A stretch of 64,000 nucleotides of DNA from NORP240 sp038134485 (GTDB taxonomy: Bacteria; Pseudomonadota; Gammaproteobacteria; Pseudomonadales; Pseudohongiellaceae), in NCBI GenBank assembly GCA_038134485.1, contig JAYPVG010000009.1, forward strand, positions 1-64,000, read 5' to 3'. Position 1 is the first letter of the stretch, and each line of letters begins with the position of its first letter. The notes beneath the pieces were generated by a model. That model saw only the letters and a list, made by a program, of their open reading frames with translations. It did no database searches and had not been told where the DNA came from. Shown piece after piece: positions 16,754-26,178 of this stretch. The position numbers were made by a program, and so were the translations under genes.

Positions 16754-18268
16754 TTAATATTCCCTGCCAAAGCTGTCAAGGTGAAGATCATCGCGCCTCG
16801 CCAGCCAGTAAGATCCCGCCACCGCACAGAAAAGGTTGATTAGGAGACCATAAAGACCCGGATGAAAGCCCCACACTTTTCCCGCTATAACAAAACTGAA
16901 AGGCCCAAAGGCCAGGCTTAGCGAAACCACCAGTCCGATAGCCAGGCCTGCAAGCACCGGTCCGGCGCGCAGTGAAGACCAGTGGATGCCGAGCATGAAA
17001 GCGGGCGCGAGCTGCACCAGTACATCGAATTTACGGTCCAACAGGCTGATCAATGAGGTTTGCTCTTTTAGCATTACTGCAAGCAGGCTCAGGGCAGTAA
17101 CCACGACCCAGGAACAGCGTTTACTCAGGCGCGTTAATTCCCGTTCTGGTGCACCGGGTCGGATATGAACGGCATAAATGTCCTTGGTGAACATCGAGGA
17201 AATTGACAGCATCGCGGAATCTGCTGTCGACATGAGCGCTGCCAGCACGGCGCTGAAGATAAGTACCACCAGAGCATAGCCCAGCAGCGACTGTTCCTGA
17301 ATGATTCGGAGCACGCTGGCCAGAGCCTGGTCAGTGGCAGCACCCTCGAGTCCCGGTACGTATGCCAGTGCGTAAATACCGACGATCAGGGCGATGAGGA
17401 CCGAGATAAACGGCATGAACGCCATTACTGCAAAACTTCGTTTCAGGGAGCGGGCCGAGCGCGCAGAGTAGATGCGCTGAATAGCCTGCGGGTAAAGGGC
17501 GCCGCCGATTCCCACCAGCAGAATATAACTGAGCCATTCCCTCAGCATCGACGCATTCGGACGTTGCAGCTTTTCAGAGTTAGTTGATCTGGCGATGATA
17601 TCGGTTGCGTCCGACAGCGGGCCGAACTGGTTTATCATCAGGAACAGCAGCACCAGGAAGCCTACCAGTAGCACGGCGCCCTGCAGAACATCGGTCCAGG
17701 CGATAGCCCGTATTCCACCCAGGGTCCCGTAGATCACCATGATCAGCGCCAGCGAGAGGACGCCGTAGTTATAGGCGATATCGCCCAGTGGACCGGCGAG
17801 TCCCTGCAGGGCGCGACCCATGGTCATCAGCTGGGCCAGGAGGTAATTACTCAGTGCCACGATCATGACTATCGAGGCCAGTGTAGCGAGCGCCCGGGAG
17901 CCAAATCGGTCCCTGAGGTAGTCGACCGGCGTGATGTAATTCCGGTGTCTCGCCAATTCGTGCAGCTTGAAGGCAAACGTCTGATAGAACACGATGATGG
18001 CCATCATGTAGTGGATGCTGATTAGCCAGGCGAAACCCAGCCGATAGGTCGCGCCGGCGACACCAAAGACCGTATTGCCACTGTACTGGGTGGCATATAG
18101 CGTAAGAAACAGCACCAGAAAGCCAAACCCGCGTCCTGCCAGATAGAAATCCTGCAGTGAATCTTCCTTACGCGCCTTGCGGCCTAACCAGCCAAGCAGC
18201 AGCAACGAACTGAGGTAGCAGGCGAAGAAAAGCCAGGCGCCCGGTCCGAATGGCAGCAGGTCAGTCAT
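16754..18268 (-). CDS. Sodium:solute symporter (SSS family)
   Basis: 504 residues with about 13 transmembrane helices. SSS landmarks include DFYLAGRGFGFLVLFLTLYA and TQYSGNTVFGVAGATYRLGF near the N-terminus, the GTLGGIRAIAWTDVLQGAVL motif, and LAALMSTADSAMLSISSMF, containing the conserved Ser/Thr of the second Na+ site. Substrate cannot be read; the neighbourhood suggests a sugar or keto-sugar. Its ATG overlaps the stop of the small membrane-protein gene by 4 bp (ATGA). Confidence 0.88.
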   Translation of the reverse strand: MTDLLPFGPGAWLFFACYLSSLLLLGWLGRKARKEDSLQDFYLAGRGFGFLVLFLTLYATQYSGNTVFGVAGATYRLGFAWLISIHYMMAIIVFYQTFAFKLHELARHRNYITPVDYLRDRFGSRALATLASIVMIVALSNYLLAQLMTMGRALQGLAGPLGDIAYNYGVLSLALIMVIYGTLGGIRAIAWTDVLQGAVLLVGFLVLLFLMINQFGPLSDATDIIARSTNSEKLQRPNASMLREWLSYILLVGIGGALYPQAIQRIYSARSARSLKRSFAVMAFMPFISVLIALIVGIYALAYVPGLEGAATDQALASVLRIIQEQSLLGYALVVLIFSAVLAALMSTADSAMLSISSMFTKDIYAVHIRPGAPERELTRLSKRCSWVVVTALSLLAVMLKEQTSLISLLDRKFDVLVQLAPAFMLGIHWSSLRAGPVLAGLAIGLVVSLSLAFGPFSFVIAGKVWGFHPGLYGLLINLFCAVAGSYWLARRDDLHLDSFGREY

Positions 18269-18483
18269 TCTTCAGGCTCATCGCCGTGCAGACACAGCCA
18301 GGAGGTAAGGGCGGCGATAATAAACAACACGCCCAGGCTGACAATTGCCCACAAGGGGAAGCCATACAGCTGTCGCATATCGTCCTCGGGCCAGTACCAG
18401 GGAATGAGGAGCGCCAGCAGAAACAGGTAGACGGCAATTATCCACGCTTGCTTTGACTGGCTTGGGCTGGAAGGAGTTCTCAT
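18265..18483 (-). CDS. Small membrane partner of the SSS symporter
   Basis: 72 residues with two predicted helices (about 13-32 and 43-65) separated by WYWPEDDMRQLYGFPLW. Small two-helix proteins of the DUF3311/YhdT kind are often encoded directly before SSS transporters; the FGFPLW-like segment fits, but I cannot assign the exact family. The 4-bp overlap with the symporter gene supports coupled translation and a common complex. Confidence 0.65.
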   Translation of the reverse strand: MRTPSSPSQSKQAWIIAVYLFLLALLIPWYWPEDDMRQLYGFPLWAIVSLGVLFIIAALTSWLCLHGDEPEE

Positions 18484-18630
18484 TTATTCGTGACCAGTTG
18501 CCGGTGGTTACCTGTTTATAGGGCCCGGGGAAGAGGCCGAATTTGCGTGAATCAACGAGCGCTGGTCACAGGGTACCTGGAGCAGCGCATTGTTGTCGTT
18601 CGAGCATCCACCCCTGCTCAGGTCACTCGG

Positions 18631-20331
18631 TCAGAGGGTCCCCGCGGCTACCAAGTCTGCCGCGTAGTGTGCTGCCCGAGCACTGAATGCCATATAGGTC
18701 AGCGACGGATTCTGGCACGCGGAGGACACCATGAAAGCTCCATCGGTCACAAACAGATTGGGAACGTCATGGGCCTGGCACCAGCCGTTCAGCACCGAAG
18801 TTTCCCGGTCACGGCCCATGCGCGCGCTGCCCATTTCATGGATGCGGTTGCCGGGTTTGGTCAGACTCACCGGGCTGGAGGTGATGTTGATGGCACCGGC
18901 CGCTTCCAGCATGGCGATGGCATCTTTACGGGCCTCCTCCAGCATGGAGTATTCGTTATCGCTGTAACGTACCTCGAACACGGCCAGCGGGTTGCCCCAG
19001 CGATCCCTTCGGGAGGGATGAAGGGTCACGCGATTATCAGGGTTTGGCAGCTGTTCACCGAAAGCACCGATATTGATTCGCCAGGGTCCCGGTCGCCGAT
19101 GCGCCTCCTTGAACTCGCGGCCGATCCCGGCAATGTTGCCATTCGCCTGGTCGAGTGGGCTGGCGCCTCCCTGATAACCGAATCCGCGTTTGAATGGTTT
19201 ATCGTTCTCCGTGACGTTGGCGTAGCGGGGAATATAGATGCCTCCGCTTGGGCGGCGACCAAAAACCTTCTTGGAATCGAATCCGGTCATGATGCCTGCG
19301 GCGCCCGCGCCACTGACGTGGTCCATCAGATTGCGGCCGACCTGATCTGACAGGTTGGCCAGTCCGGTGGGGAACGCCTCGGATTTGGAATTGAGCAGGA
19401 TCAGTGCAGAAGCGATGGCCGACGCGTTCAGAAACACAAGTTTAGAGGTGTAAAGTCTGCGCTCGTTGGTTTCGGCGTCGATAACCCGCACGCCAGTAAC
19501 CCGATTGGTCGCAGGGTCGTAATCCAGCGAGCGTACGATCGCATTGTGCACCATGGTGAGGTTGCCTGTGCGTTCGGCGGCCGGCAGCGTGGCGTTCAAC
19601 GACGAGAAATACGCTTTGAAAGTACAGCCGTGATGACAACGATTTCTTGCCTGGCAATTGCTGCGTCCCAGCGACCGCTGCTCTTCGGTGGCGTCGGTGA
19701 GGTGTGCGATCCGTGCCGGGATCACGTTGCGTCCATTAAATCGTGTTTCCACTCTTTGCTTGAACGCCAGTTCCACATCGGTTAATTCAAACGCCGGCTG
19801 GAAAACACTGTCCGGCAGCTGCTCCAGGCCTTCCTCTGTTCCGGCCACGCCAATAAAAGTTTCTACTTTTTCGTACCAGGGCACGATGTCTTCGTAACGT
19901 ACTGGCCAATCGATGGCGATACCTTCATCGCGGTTGGCAGTAAAATCCTGCGGACTCAGGCGGTAGGTCTGACGGCTCCACATGATGGAGCGGCCCGCGG
20001 TGTGATAGCCGCGCAGCCAGTCATAACTGGTGCCTTCTGCCTCTTCATAGGGGTGCTCATCGTCTTTGACCCAGAAGTGTTTGGTGGATTCCTTGATGGC
20101 GTAGGCCACCCCGGGATACTGCCGGAAGTAATGCTGTTGAATCTCATCCTGGGAAACATTATCAAGGTTAGGACTCTCCCAGGGTGCCAGCTGATCGCTG
20201 TAATCCCGCTCGGGGATAATCTCGGGTCCCCGCTCCAGCACCAGTACCTTGAGTCCTCGCTCGGTGAGTTCTTTGGCGGACATGCCGCCGCTCATGCCGG
20301 AACCCACTACAATCGCATCGAAATCTGCCAT
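18631..20331 (-). CDS. GMC-family FAD oxidoreductase (glucoside/gluconate dehydrogenase type)
   Basis: 566 residues. N-terminal FAD-binding motif DAIVVGSGMSGGMSAKEL. The Cys-rich segment NCQARNRCHHGCTFKAYFSS matches the position where relatives such as bacterial FAD glucose dehydrogenases bind an Fe-S cluster. The C-terminal GMC domain has HEMGSARMGRDRETSV and QNPSLTYMAFSARAAHY with the conserved catalytic His/Asn area. No signal peptide: relatives ride the Tat pathway with their small subunit, which is the gene immediately upstream (20341). Probable reaction is oxidation of a sugar or glycoside hydroxyl in the periplasm. A second, more distant GMC/subunit-3 pair lies at 29968-32412. Confidence 0.85.
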   Translation of the reverse strand: MADFDAIVVGSGMSGGMSAKELTERGLKVLVLERGPEIIPERDYSDQLAPWESPNLDNVSQDEIQQHYFRQYPGVAYAIKESTKHFWVKDDEHPYEEAEGTSYDWLRGYHTAGRSIMWSRQTYRLSPQDFTANRDEGIAIDWPVRYEDIVPWYEKVETFIGVAGTEEGLEQLPDSVFQPAFELTDVELAFKQRVETRFNGRNVIPARIAHLTDATEEQRSLGRSNCQARNRCHHGCTFKAYFSSLNATLPAAERTGNLTMVHNAIVRSLDYDPATNRVTGVRVIDAETNERRLYTSKLVFLNASAIASALILLNSKSEAFPTGLANLSDQVGRNLMDHVSGAGAAGIMTGFDSKKVFGRRPSGGIYIPRYANVTENDKPFKRGFGYQGGASPLDQANGNIAGIGREFKEAHRRPGPWRINIGAFGEQLPNPDNRVTLHPSRRDRWGNPLAVFEVRYSDNEYSMLEEARKDAIAMLEAAGAINITSSPVSLTKPGNRIHEMGSARMGRDRETSVLNGWCQAHDVPNLFVTDGAFMVSSACQNPSLTYMAFSARAAHYAADLVAAGTL

Positions 20332-20340
20332 GATCGTCTT

Positions 20341-20880
20341 CTAGCCTCCCGCCGTTACGTCAACACTTGGATCCCAGCGACCCGGCACTGCGACCCACTT
20401 CAATTCCTGCAAGGCACCTTGTTCGGTCGCGAAATAGGCCTGGGTGATATAGCCCTTCAACGTGCGGTAACCACGCAGGTTGTTGTCGTCGGAAAACGCT
20501 GCGGCGTCCAGTTCGCTAAGTACCCGTGTCGCCTCGGTGTCGCTGGCGTTAAGAAAATCACCTCTTGCCGAGTCCAGCCGGGTGGAGATCATCTGCAGTG
20601 CCTCGCGATGGGCGCGCTGGGTCTCGCCGCTTGCCCAGTCAGCCATCAGGGCGTCGAGATAACCGGGAACGTTCGCATCCAGGGCGCCCGGAGTCTCGGT
20701 GCGAGGTATGATGAGGTCGCTCAGGCGGCTGATCAGCGCCATTTCGCTGGCGGCATAGAATCTGCCCCCGCTGCCCGGTGCCGTGGCAACCAGTTGCGCA
20801 GCTCCACCGCAGGCACTCAGCGCCGTGGCGCCACCAACGGAGAGAATAAGCCCCTGCAGGAGTTCCCGTCTGGTTTGCAT
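20341..20880 (-). CDS. Gluconate 2-dehydrogenase subunit 3-like protein (Tat lipoprotein)
   Basis: 179 residues. N-terminus TRRELLQGLILSVGG has twin Arg and is followed by LSACG, a lipobox, so it is probably a Tat-exported lipoprotein. The mature part has the subunit-3 layout: FYAASEMALISRLSDLIIPR, TPGALDANVPGYLD and a Trp-rich end. In known complexes this subunit carries the GMC flavoprotein across the membrane and anchors it. It precedes the GMC gene by 9 bp. Confidence 0.85.
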   Translation of the reverse strand: MQTRRELLQGLILSVGGATALSACGGAAQLVATAPGSGGRFYAASEMALISRLSDLIIPRTETPGALDANVPGYLDALMADWASGETQRAHREALQMISTRLDSARGDFLNASDTEATRVLSELDAAAFSDDNNLRGYRTLKGYITQAYFATEQGALQELKWVAVPGRWDPSVDVTAGG

Positions 20881-20973
20881 GGATGTTTCCTCTCTTATCC
20901 TGTTGTCTTCTGTTTTCTTGATGGGTGCGTTTCTTCGATCTTGCCGATCAGGTATTGATACTATGACGAACAG

Positions 20974-21831
20974 TTAAAACCGTAAATTGCGCACGGTATA
21001 AATGCTGTTGGCAACTGACGCCAGTCCGTCCCCTGGATTGTCGTGTTCGACAAAGTAATGCCTGAAGCCTGCTGTATCGACATTGGAAAACAGGCCGGCG
21101 AAATCGATGGTGCCAAGTCCGACGTCGGCCATGCGTCCATGAGTATCCCGGTCTTTTACATGCAGCATGGTGAAGCGCCCCGGATGACTGGCGAAGTAGG
21201 CCAGGGGGTCGGAACCTGCTACGTTAATCCAGAACAGGTCCATTTCGAAGTCCACCAACTCCGGATCAGTTTCATTCAGCAGCACATCATAATGAGTTTG
21301 CCCGCCAGTTCGCGCGAATTCAAAGTCGTGATTGTGATAACCCATTTTCAGGCCAGCCCGGCGAGCCGCTTCTCCGGCAGAGTTCAGGGTCTGGGCATGA
21401 CGCTTGTAATCATCAAGGCTGCGTTCGTCACCGGGCAGACTGGGTATCACGATATAGGTTTGTCCCAGTTCGGCGGCATAGTCGATTTCTCCTTGCAGGT
21501 TGGATCGCACTGAGGTCAGCTGGATGTGGGCCGCAGGAGAGGTGAGGCCATTGCTCTCCAGTACCCGCCGCACATCAGACGCCGAGCGACCGAAGTAACC
21601 GGCGAATTCCATCTCCTTGAAACCCAGGTCGGCAACCCGGGCCAGGGTAGCGTCGAAATTCTCGGCCATTTCCCTGCGTAGCGTGTACAACTGCAGGCCG
21701 ACCCGTTCTACACGGCGGTCCTGAGCTTGAGTCAATGGTGGTATCAAGGCGGCTGCTCCCAGGGCGGCGGTCTGGTGAATGAAGCGTCTTCTGCTTGCGG
21801 ATCGAATTGTTTTGTCGGTTACGTTATCCAA
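20974..21831 (-). CDS. Exported xylose-isomerase-like TIM-barrel protein
   Basis: 285 residues. N-terminus SRRRFIHQTAALGAAALIPP is a Tat-type signal. The barrel domain starts VERVGLQLYTLRREMAENFD and has FKEMEFAGYFG, MGYHNHDFEF and FTMLHVKDRDTHG, with His and acidic residues suited to metal binding as in the AP-endonuclease-2/sugar-isomerase superfamily. Relatives isomerise or cleave sugars and keto-glycosides. An extracytoplasmic copy next to a GMC pair suggests action on the oxidised product. Reaction not determined. Confidence 0.82.
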   Translation of the reverse strand: MDNVTDKTIRSASRRRFIHQTAALGAAALIPPLTQAQDRRVERVGLQLYTLRREMAENFDATLARVADLGFKEMEFAGYFGRSASDVRRVLESNGLTSPAAHIQLTSVRSNLQGEIDYAAELGQTYIVIPSLPGDERSLDDYKRHAQTLNSAGEAARRAGLKMGYHNHDFEFARTGGQTHYDVLLNETDPELVDFEMDLFWINVAGSDPLAYFASHPGRFTMLHVKDRDTHGRMADVGLGTIDFAGLFSNVDTAGFRHYFVEHDNPGDGLASVANSIYTVRNLRF

Positions 21832-21925
21832 GGCGACATTCCTGTGTGGGTGTGCAAAACAGGCACGGTTTATGTCTGAGGGTTTCAGAGCCTATCTCAA
21901 TTTGGGTCAGTTTAAAAATCCACTT

Positions 21926-23110
21926 CTATATCGATTCATTAGCAACAATCCCCCGATCTAGTTCGACCCAGGTGCTGCCGTTGTTAGCCGATGCCACTGC
22001 GGCCTCGACGAATTCCACTCCTCTCACTCCGGCGGCGAGATCAGGAACCAGCGAAGCTGCCAGAGCCGCGTCATCGCCGCCACGATGGGCGTCGATCAGA
22101 TCTGCAAAATCCCGATAAAGATTCGCGAACGCTTCGAGAAATCCTTCCGGATGTCCTCCCGGAATGCGAGTTGCCCGGGTAGCGCTCTGGCCGACTATAG
22201 CGCTGCCGCGGGTCAGGAGGCGGGGCGAGTCGCCTAGCGGCGACAGGCGCAACTGATTGGGTTGTTCCTGGAACCACTCCAGGCCTGCTTTGTCGCCATA
22301 GATTCGAATGCGCAATCCGTTTTCATGTCCTACAGCGACCTGACTTGCCCAAAGGGCCCCGCGGGCTCCTCCGGCGAAGCGCATTAGCACCTGGGCGTTG
22401 TCATCCAGGCGGCGGCCGGAAACGAAAGCATTAAGATCCGCCAGTATGCTGTCCACCTCCAGACCAGTGATAAATTCCGCGAGGTGAAACGCATGGGTGC
22501 CGATATCTCCGAGGCTGCCACCGGCGCCTGCCTGGCCAGGATCGGTTCGCCAGCTGGCCTGCTTCTGCCCGCTGGCTTCCAGGTCTGTACTGAGCCAGTC
22601 CTGGGGGTATTCAACCTGCACCAGGCGAATAGTGCCCAGCTCCCTGGCCGCAATCATTTCGCGTGCCTGTCGCACCATCGGGTAACCGCTGTAATTGTAG
22701 GTTACGGCAAACAGTACATCGCTTTGGCGCGCTGCTTCGCGCAACATTCTTGCGTCCCCGGCGCTGGAAGTCAGGGGTTTGTCACAGATCACATGGATTC
22801 CGGCTTCCATGAAGGCTCTGGCGGGCGCGTAGTGCAGGTGGTTGGGGGTGACGATGGCGACTGCTTCTATACCGTCCTCCCGGGCGCCTTCCGCTGCGGC
22901 CATGGCGTTGAAATCGTCATAACTGCGATCAGGATCTAGCCCCAGCTCGCTGGCAGATTCGCGGGCCCGGTCGGGGTTGCTGCTAAGCGCTCCTGCTACC
23001 AGTTGATAGCGGTCATCCAGGCGCGCAGCCATTCGGTGAACTTCACCAATAAAGGCACCCTGGCCGCCGCCCACCATGCCAAATCTGATTTTTGCAGCTG
23101 CGCGCCCCAT
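21926..23110 (-). CDS. Gfo/Idh/MocA-family NAD(P)-dependent oxidoreductase
   Basis: 394 residues. Rossmann motif IRFGMVGGGQGAFIGEVHRM, then IVTPNHLHYAPARAFMEAGI and CDKPLTSS (the EKP-type lysine), and GGSLGDIGTHAFHLAEF with catalytic Asp/His. No signal peptide, so cytoplasmic. Family members oxidise or reduce sugar carbonyls, including interconversion of 3-keto-sugars and sugars. It sits between two TIM-barrel genes, 18 bp from the next start, consistent with handling imported keto-sugars. Confidence 0.87.
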   Translation of the reverse strand: MGRAAAKIRFGMVGGGQGAFIGEVHRMAARLDDRYQLVAGALSSNPDRARESASELGLDPDRSYDDFNAMAAAEGAREDGIEAVAIVTPNHLHYAPARAFMEAGIHVICDKPLTSSAGDARMLREAARQSDVLFAVTYNYSGYPMVRQAREMIAARELGTIRLVQVEYPQDWLSTDLEASGQKQASWRTDPGQAGAGGSLGDIGTHAFHLAEFITGLEVDSILADLNAFVSGRRLDDNAQVLMRFAGGARGALWASQVAVGHENGLRIRIYGDKAGLEWFQEQPNQLRLSPLGDSPRLLTRGSAIVGQSATRATRIPGGHPEGFLEAFANLYRDFADLIDAHRGGDDAALAASLVPDLAAGVRGVEFVEAAVASANNGSTWVELDRGIVANESI

Positions 23111-23128
23111 GAAAAATCCGTCCTTTTA

Positions 23129-24184
23129 TTAGTCCAGACCCAGCAGTTTGCGGTTGCCGGCGCGATCTGTTCCGCTGTCCGCGAAATCGTCGAACGCTTT
23201 GTCTGTGACTCGTATGATGTGCTTGCTGATGAATTCTGCACCCTCTCGGGCACCATCTTCCGGATGCTTCAGGCAGCACTCCCATTCGAGTACAGCCCAG
23301 CCGTCAAAATCGTTGGCTGCCAGCTTGGAAAAAATACCGCCGAAGTCCACCTGGCCATCGCCGAGGGAGCGGAAACGACCAGCACGATCGATCCAGGACT
23401 GATAGCCACCATATACCCCCTGCCGGGCAGTAGGATTGAACTCGGCATCCTTTATATGTACCAGCTTGATACGGTCGCGGTAAGCATCCATGAAGCCCAG
23501 GTAATCCAGCTGCTGCAGCACCAGGTGGCTGGGATCGAACAGGATATTGCAGCGGGGGTGATTGTTTACCCGCTCCAGAAACATTTCGAAGGTGACGCCA
23601 TCATGGAGATCTTCACCGGGATGTATTTCGAAGCCGATATCAACACCTGCCTCGTCAAAGGCATCGAGAATCGGGTGCCAGCGTCTGGCCAGCTCGTCGA
23701 ACGCTTCTTCCACCAGCCCTGCCGGTCGTTGGGGCCAGGGATACAAATACGGCCACGCCAATGCGCCGGGGAAGCTGGCGTGGGTGGTAAGGCCGAGATT
23801 CTTCGACGCTCTGGCTGCCATGAGCACCTGGTTGACCGCCCATTCCTGGCGGGCGGCTGGATTACCCTGCACCTCTGGCGCAGCGAAGCCATCGAACATG
23901 GCGTCGTAAGCGGGATGCACTGCCACCAGCTGACCTTGCAGGTGAGTCGATAGCTCGGTAATGGTAATTCCCTTATCTGCCAGCATGCCCTTCAGTTCGT
24001 CGCAGTAGACCTGACTTTCCGCCGCCAGCGGCAGATCGATCAGACTGCTTTCCCAGCTGGGAATCTGTATGCCCTGGAAGCCCAGGCTCGCGGCCCACTG
24101 GGCAATATTTTCCAGGCTGTCGTACGGAGCCTCGCTGCCGACGAACTGGGCCAGGAATATCGCGGGACCTTTAATGGTTTTCAT
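23129..24184 (-). CDS. Cytoplasmic sugar phosphate isomerase/epimerase-like TIM-barrel protein
   Basis: 351 residues, no signal peptide. TIM-barrel features: LGFQGIQIPSWESSLIDL, VDIGFEIHPGEDLHDGVTFE with acidic/His metal ligands, CNILFDPSHLVLQQLDY, DRIKLVHIKDAEFNP and GWAVLEWECC. These match the metal-dependent isomerase/epimerase superfamily. It differs from the exported barrel at 20974 in length and detail, so the pair probably act in different compartments. It lies between the ABC importer and the Gfo/Idh/MocA gene. Confidence 0.85.
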   Translation of the reverse strand: MKTIKGPAIFLAQFVGSEAPYDSLENIAQWAASLGFQGIQIPSWESSLIDLPLAAESQVYCDELKGMLADKGITITELSTHLQGQLVAVHPAYDAMFDGFAAPEVQGNPAARQEWAVNQVLMAARASKNLGLTTHASFPGALAWPYLYPWPQRPAGLVEEAFDELARRWHPILDAFDEAGVDIGFEIHPGEDLHDGVTFEMFLERVNNHPRCNILFDPSHLVLQQLDYLGFMDAYRDRIKLVHIKDAEFNPTARQGVYGGYQSWIDRAGRFRSLGDGQVDFGGIFSKLAANDFDGWAVLEWECCLKHPEDGAREGAEFISKHIIRVTDKAFDDFADSGTDRAGNRKLLGLD

Positions 24185-24235
24185 TGACGGTTTCCTTACG
24201 CGCTGCGCTGTTTTACCCGCTTCTCTGCCGAGTAA

Positions 24236-25177
24236 CTAGAAGGGGGAGTCCGGAAAATAGTACTGCTCGGCATTGTCGGAAGTGATCAGTGGAGAACCGA
24301 GAATGTATTCGCCCTCCACCGGGACATTGGCGGTCAGTTTCAGCGCAGTCAGCTCCATTGCCGTTGAAATCATAGACGGCGGATAGAGCACATCCACCGG
24401 AGTCAGCTCGTCGCCGTCCATCACCCGGCGGACGATATCCTTCATTCCACCGCCACCGACAATAAACAGGTCTTCCTGACGACGAGCCTGACGCACGGCC
24501 TGGATAACACCGATAGCGATGTCGTCATCCTGGGCCCACACCGCGTCGATGTTGGGAAAGCGGGACAGGAAATCCTGCATTACCGTGAACCCGTCATCGC
24601 GATTCCAGTTAGCGTATTGATGATCGAGGACATTGACGTTGCTGCCTTCGATGGCAGCCATAAAGCCATTGAAGCGTTGCTCATCGATGACGGTGGGAAT
24701 ACCCCGCAGTACAACGATATCTCCCGAGCCGTTCAGGCGCTCGCGGATATATTCACCAGATACCCGACCCATCTCCGCGTTGTTCCCGGCCACGTATACG
24801 TCCTGGATGTCCGGTTCGCTGAGACCGCGATCGACCACGGTGATGAACACGTCACGGCGCTTGACGTTGCGCACCGGACCGGTCAGCGGCGCAGACTCGA
24901 ATGGCAGAATGACCAGCGCATCAATGTTGTGTATTGCAACCAGATCCTCCAGATCATTGGCTTGCTCGGCTGCGCTATTGGCAGTCACCAATTGAATACG
25001 CAAACCTGGATAGGCGGATTCCAGCCGTTCCTTGGTTTGCTCGGCATGAAAGTTCAGGCCGCCTGCCCAACCGTGGGTAGCCGCCGGTATGGAGACGCCT
25101 ATGGTCTGGGCGAGAAGGGGAGTGTTGCTCAGCAGGCCGGCCAGTAAAACAGTGGCCAGGTATCGCATGCTTTTCAT
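24236..25177 (-). CDS. Periplasmic sugar-binding protein (RbsB type)
   Basis: 313 residues, signal peptide to about residue 23 (ending LLAQT). Mature start IGVSIPAATHGWAGGLNFHA resembles the peripla_BP_4 family; VILPFESAPLTGPVRN, DVFITVVDRG and DAVWAQDDDIAIGVIQAV mark the two lobes. It is the binding component for the permease and ATPase encoded immediately upstream. The ligand is not readable but class members bind pentoses, hexoses or autoinducer-like sugars. Confidence 0.88.
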   Translation of the reverse strand: MKSMRYLATVLLAGLLSNTPLLAQTIGVSIPAATHGWAGGLNFHAEQTKERLESAYPGLRIQLVTANSAAEQANDLEDLVAIHNIDALVILPFESAPLTGPVRNVKRRDVFITVVDRGLSEPDIQDVYVAGNNAEMGRVSGEYIRERLNGSGDIVVLRGIPTVIDEQRFNGFMAAIEGSNVNVLDHQYANWNRDDGFTVMQDFLSRFPNIDAVWAQDDDIAIGVIQAVRQARRQEDLFIVGGGGMKDIVRRVMDGDELTPVDVLYPPSMISTAMELTALKLTANVPVEGEYILGSPLITSDNAEQYYFPDSPF

Positions 25178-25218
25178 GATTGCTCCAGGTAGTGTGAATT
25201 CGGTTGCTCGGTATTAAC

Positions 25219-26178
25219 CTAATTTTTGCGCCAGGCTCCGCGCTGCAGGTAAACCGCTACAATAACGATTATGCCCTGAACTGCGCCATTGAGGTAGTTG
25301 CTGACCGCGTCGGTAAGGTTAAGGATGTTGCCGATGAGGGTCAGTATCAATGCCCCTACCACTGTCCCCCAGATTCGCCCGTAGCCACCCTTGAGAACAG
25401 TGCCGCCGATAATGACTGCCGCAATTGCCTCTAACTCCCAGAGGATGCCGGTCTGTCCAGAGGCCGACCCCAGTCGTGGCACGTAAATGATAGTCGCGAT
25501 AGACACGCAAATGCCCTGCAGCACGTAGGTGGCAGTCTTTATCCGATCAACATTGATGGCGGAATAACGAGCCACGCTCTCGTTTGAGCCGACCGCAAAA
25601 CAGTGACGCCCAAAAACCGTCATGTTAAGCAGCACGTAACCGATGATCGCGGTACTCAGAAACGCCCAGACGGGATAGGGCAGGCCCAGCAGCGTTCCGT
25701 AATAAACTTCGCTGTAAAGATCGCCAATGGTGAAACTCAGGGACAGCGTGCCACCGTCTGCCATATACGTAACCAGGCTGCGATAGATGCCCATGGTGCC
25801 GAGAGTGACGATAAATGCCTCGATGCGCGCGCGTGTCGTCAGCAGGCCGTTTACCAGACCTGCCGCGGCACCGATGGCGATGGAAGCCAGGACAGCCAAC
25901 AGGATGATGGCCAGGATCGAGTCGATGCTGTTGAGCAGCGAATTCATCAGCAGGATCATGCATCCGGAAATAAAGGCGGCCATGGAGCCCACCGACAGGT
26001 CGATGCCGCCGGCAGTGATGACAAACGTGGCGCCGATAGCAACGATGCCGATGAACGAACTGCGCGCGAGGATATTGCTCAGGTTACCGGCGCTGAGAAA
26101 CGCATCGTTAACCAGCACGCCGATCAGGAAGATGGCGATAAGCGCGATAAACGGGCCGGCGGTTTTCAGGTCTGGCAC
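25219..26178 (-). CDS. Sugar ABC transporter permease (RbsC type)
   Basis: 319 residues from a GTG start that overlaps the upstream stop codon (TAGTG), so translation is coupled to the ATPase gene. About eight to ten helices. Diagnostic RbsC features are ATFVITAGGIDLSVGSMAAF, the GLVNGLLTTRARIEAFIVTL segment and GTVLKGGYGRIWGTVVGALI near the C-terminus. It forms the inner-membrane channel for the importer. Confidence 0.9.
   Translation of the reverse strand: MPDLKTAGPFIALIAIFLIGVLVNDAFLSAGNLSNILARSSFIGIVAIGATFVITAGGIDLSVGSMAAFISGCMILLMNSLLNSIDSILAIILLAVLASIAIGAAAGLVNGLLTTRARIEAFIVTLGTMGIYRSLVTYMADGGTLSLSFTIGDLYSEVYYGTLLGLPYPVWAFLSTAIIGYVLLNMTVFGRHCFAVGSNESVARYSAINVDRIKTATYVLQGICVSIATIIYVPRLGSASGQTGILWELEAIAAVIIGGTVLKGGYGRIWGTVVGALILTLIGNILNLTDAVSNYLNGAVQGIIVIVAVYLQRGAWRKN

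Noticed and set aside
18490..19350. Open frame of 286 codons on the plus strand opposite the GMC gene
   Set aside because: It has no recognisable domain and mirrors a strong gene on the other strand; such antisense frames are common in GC-rich coding DNA. The same applies to 20002-20958, 23003-23953 and 26976-27851.
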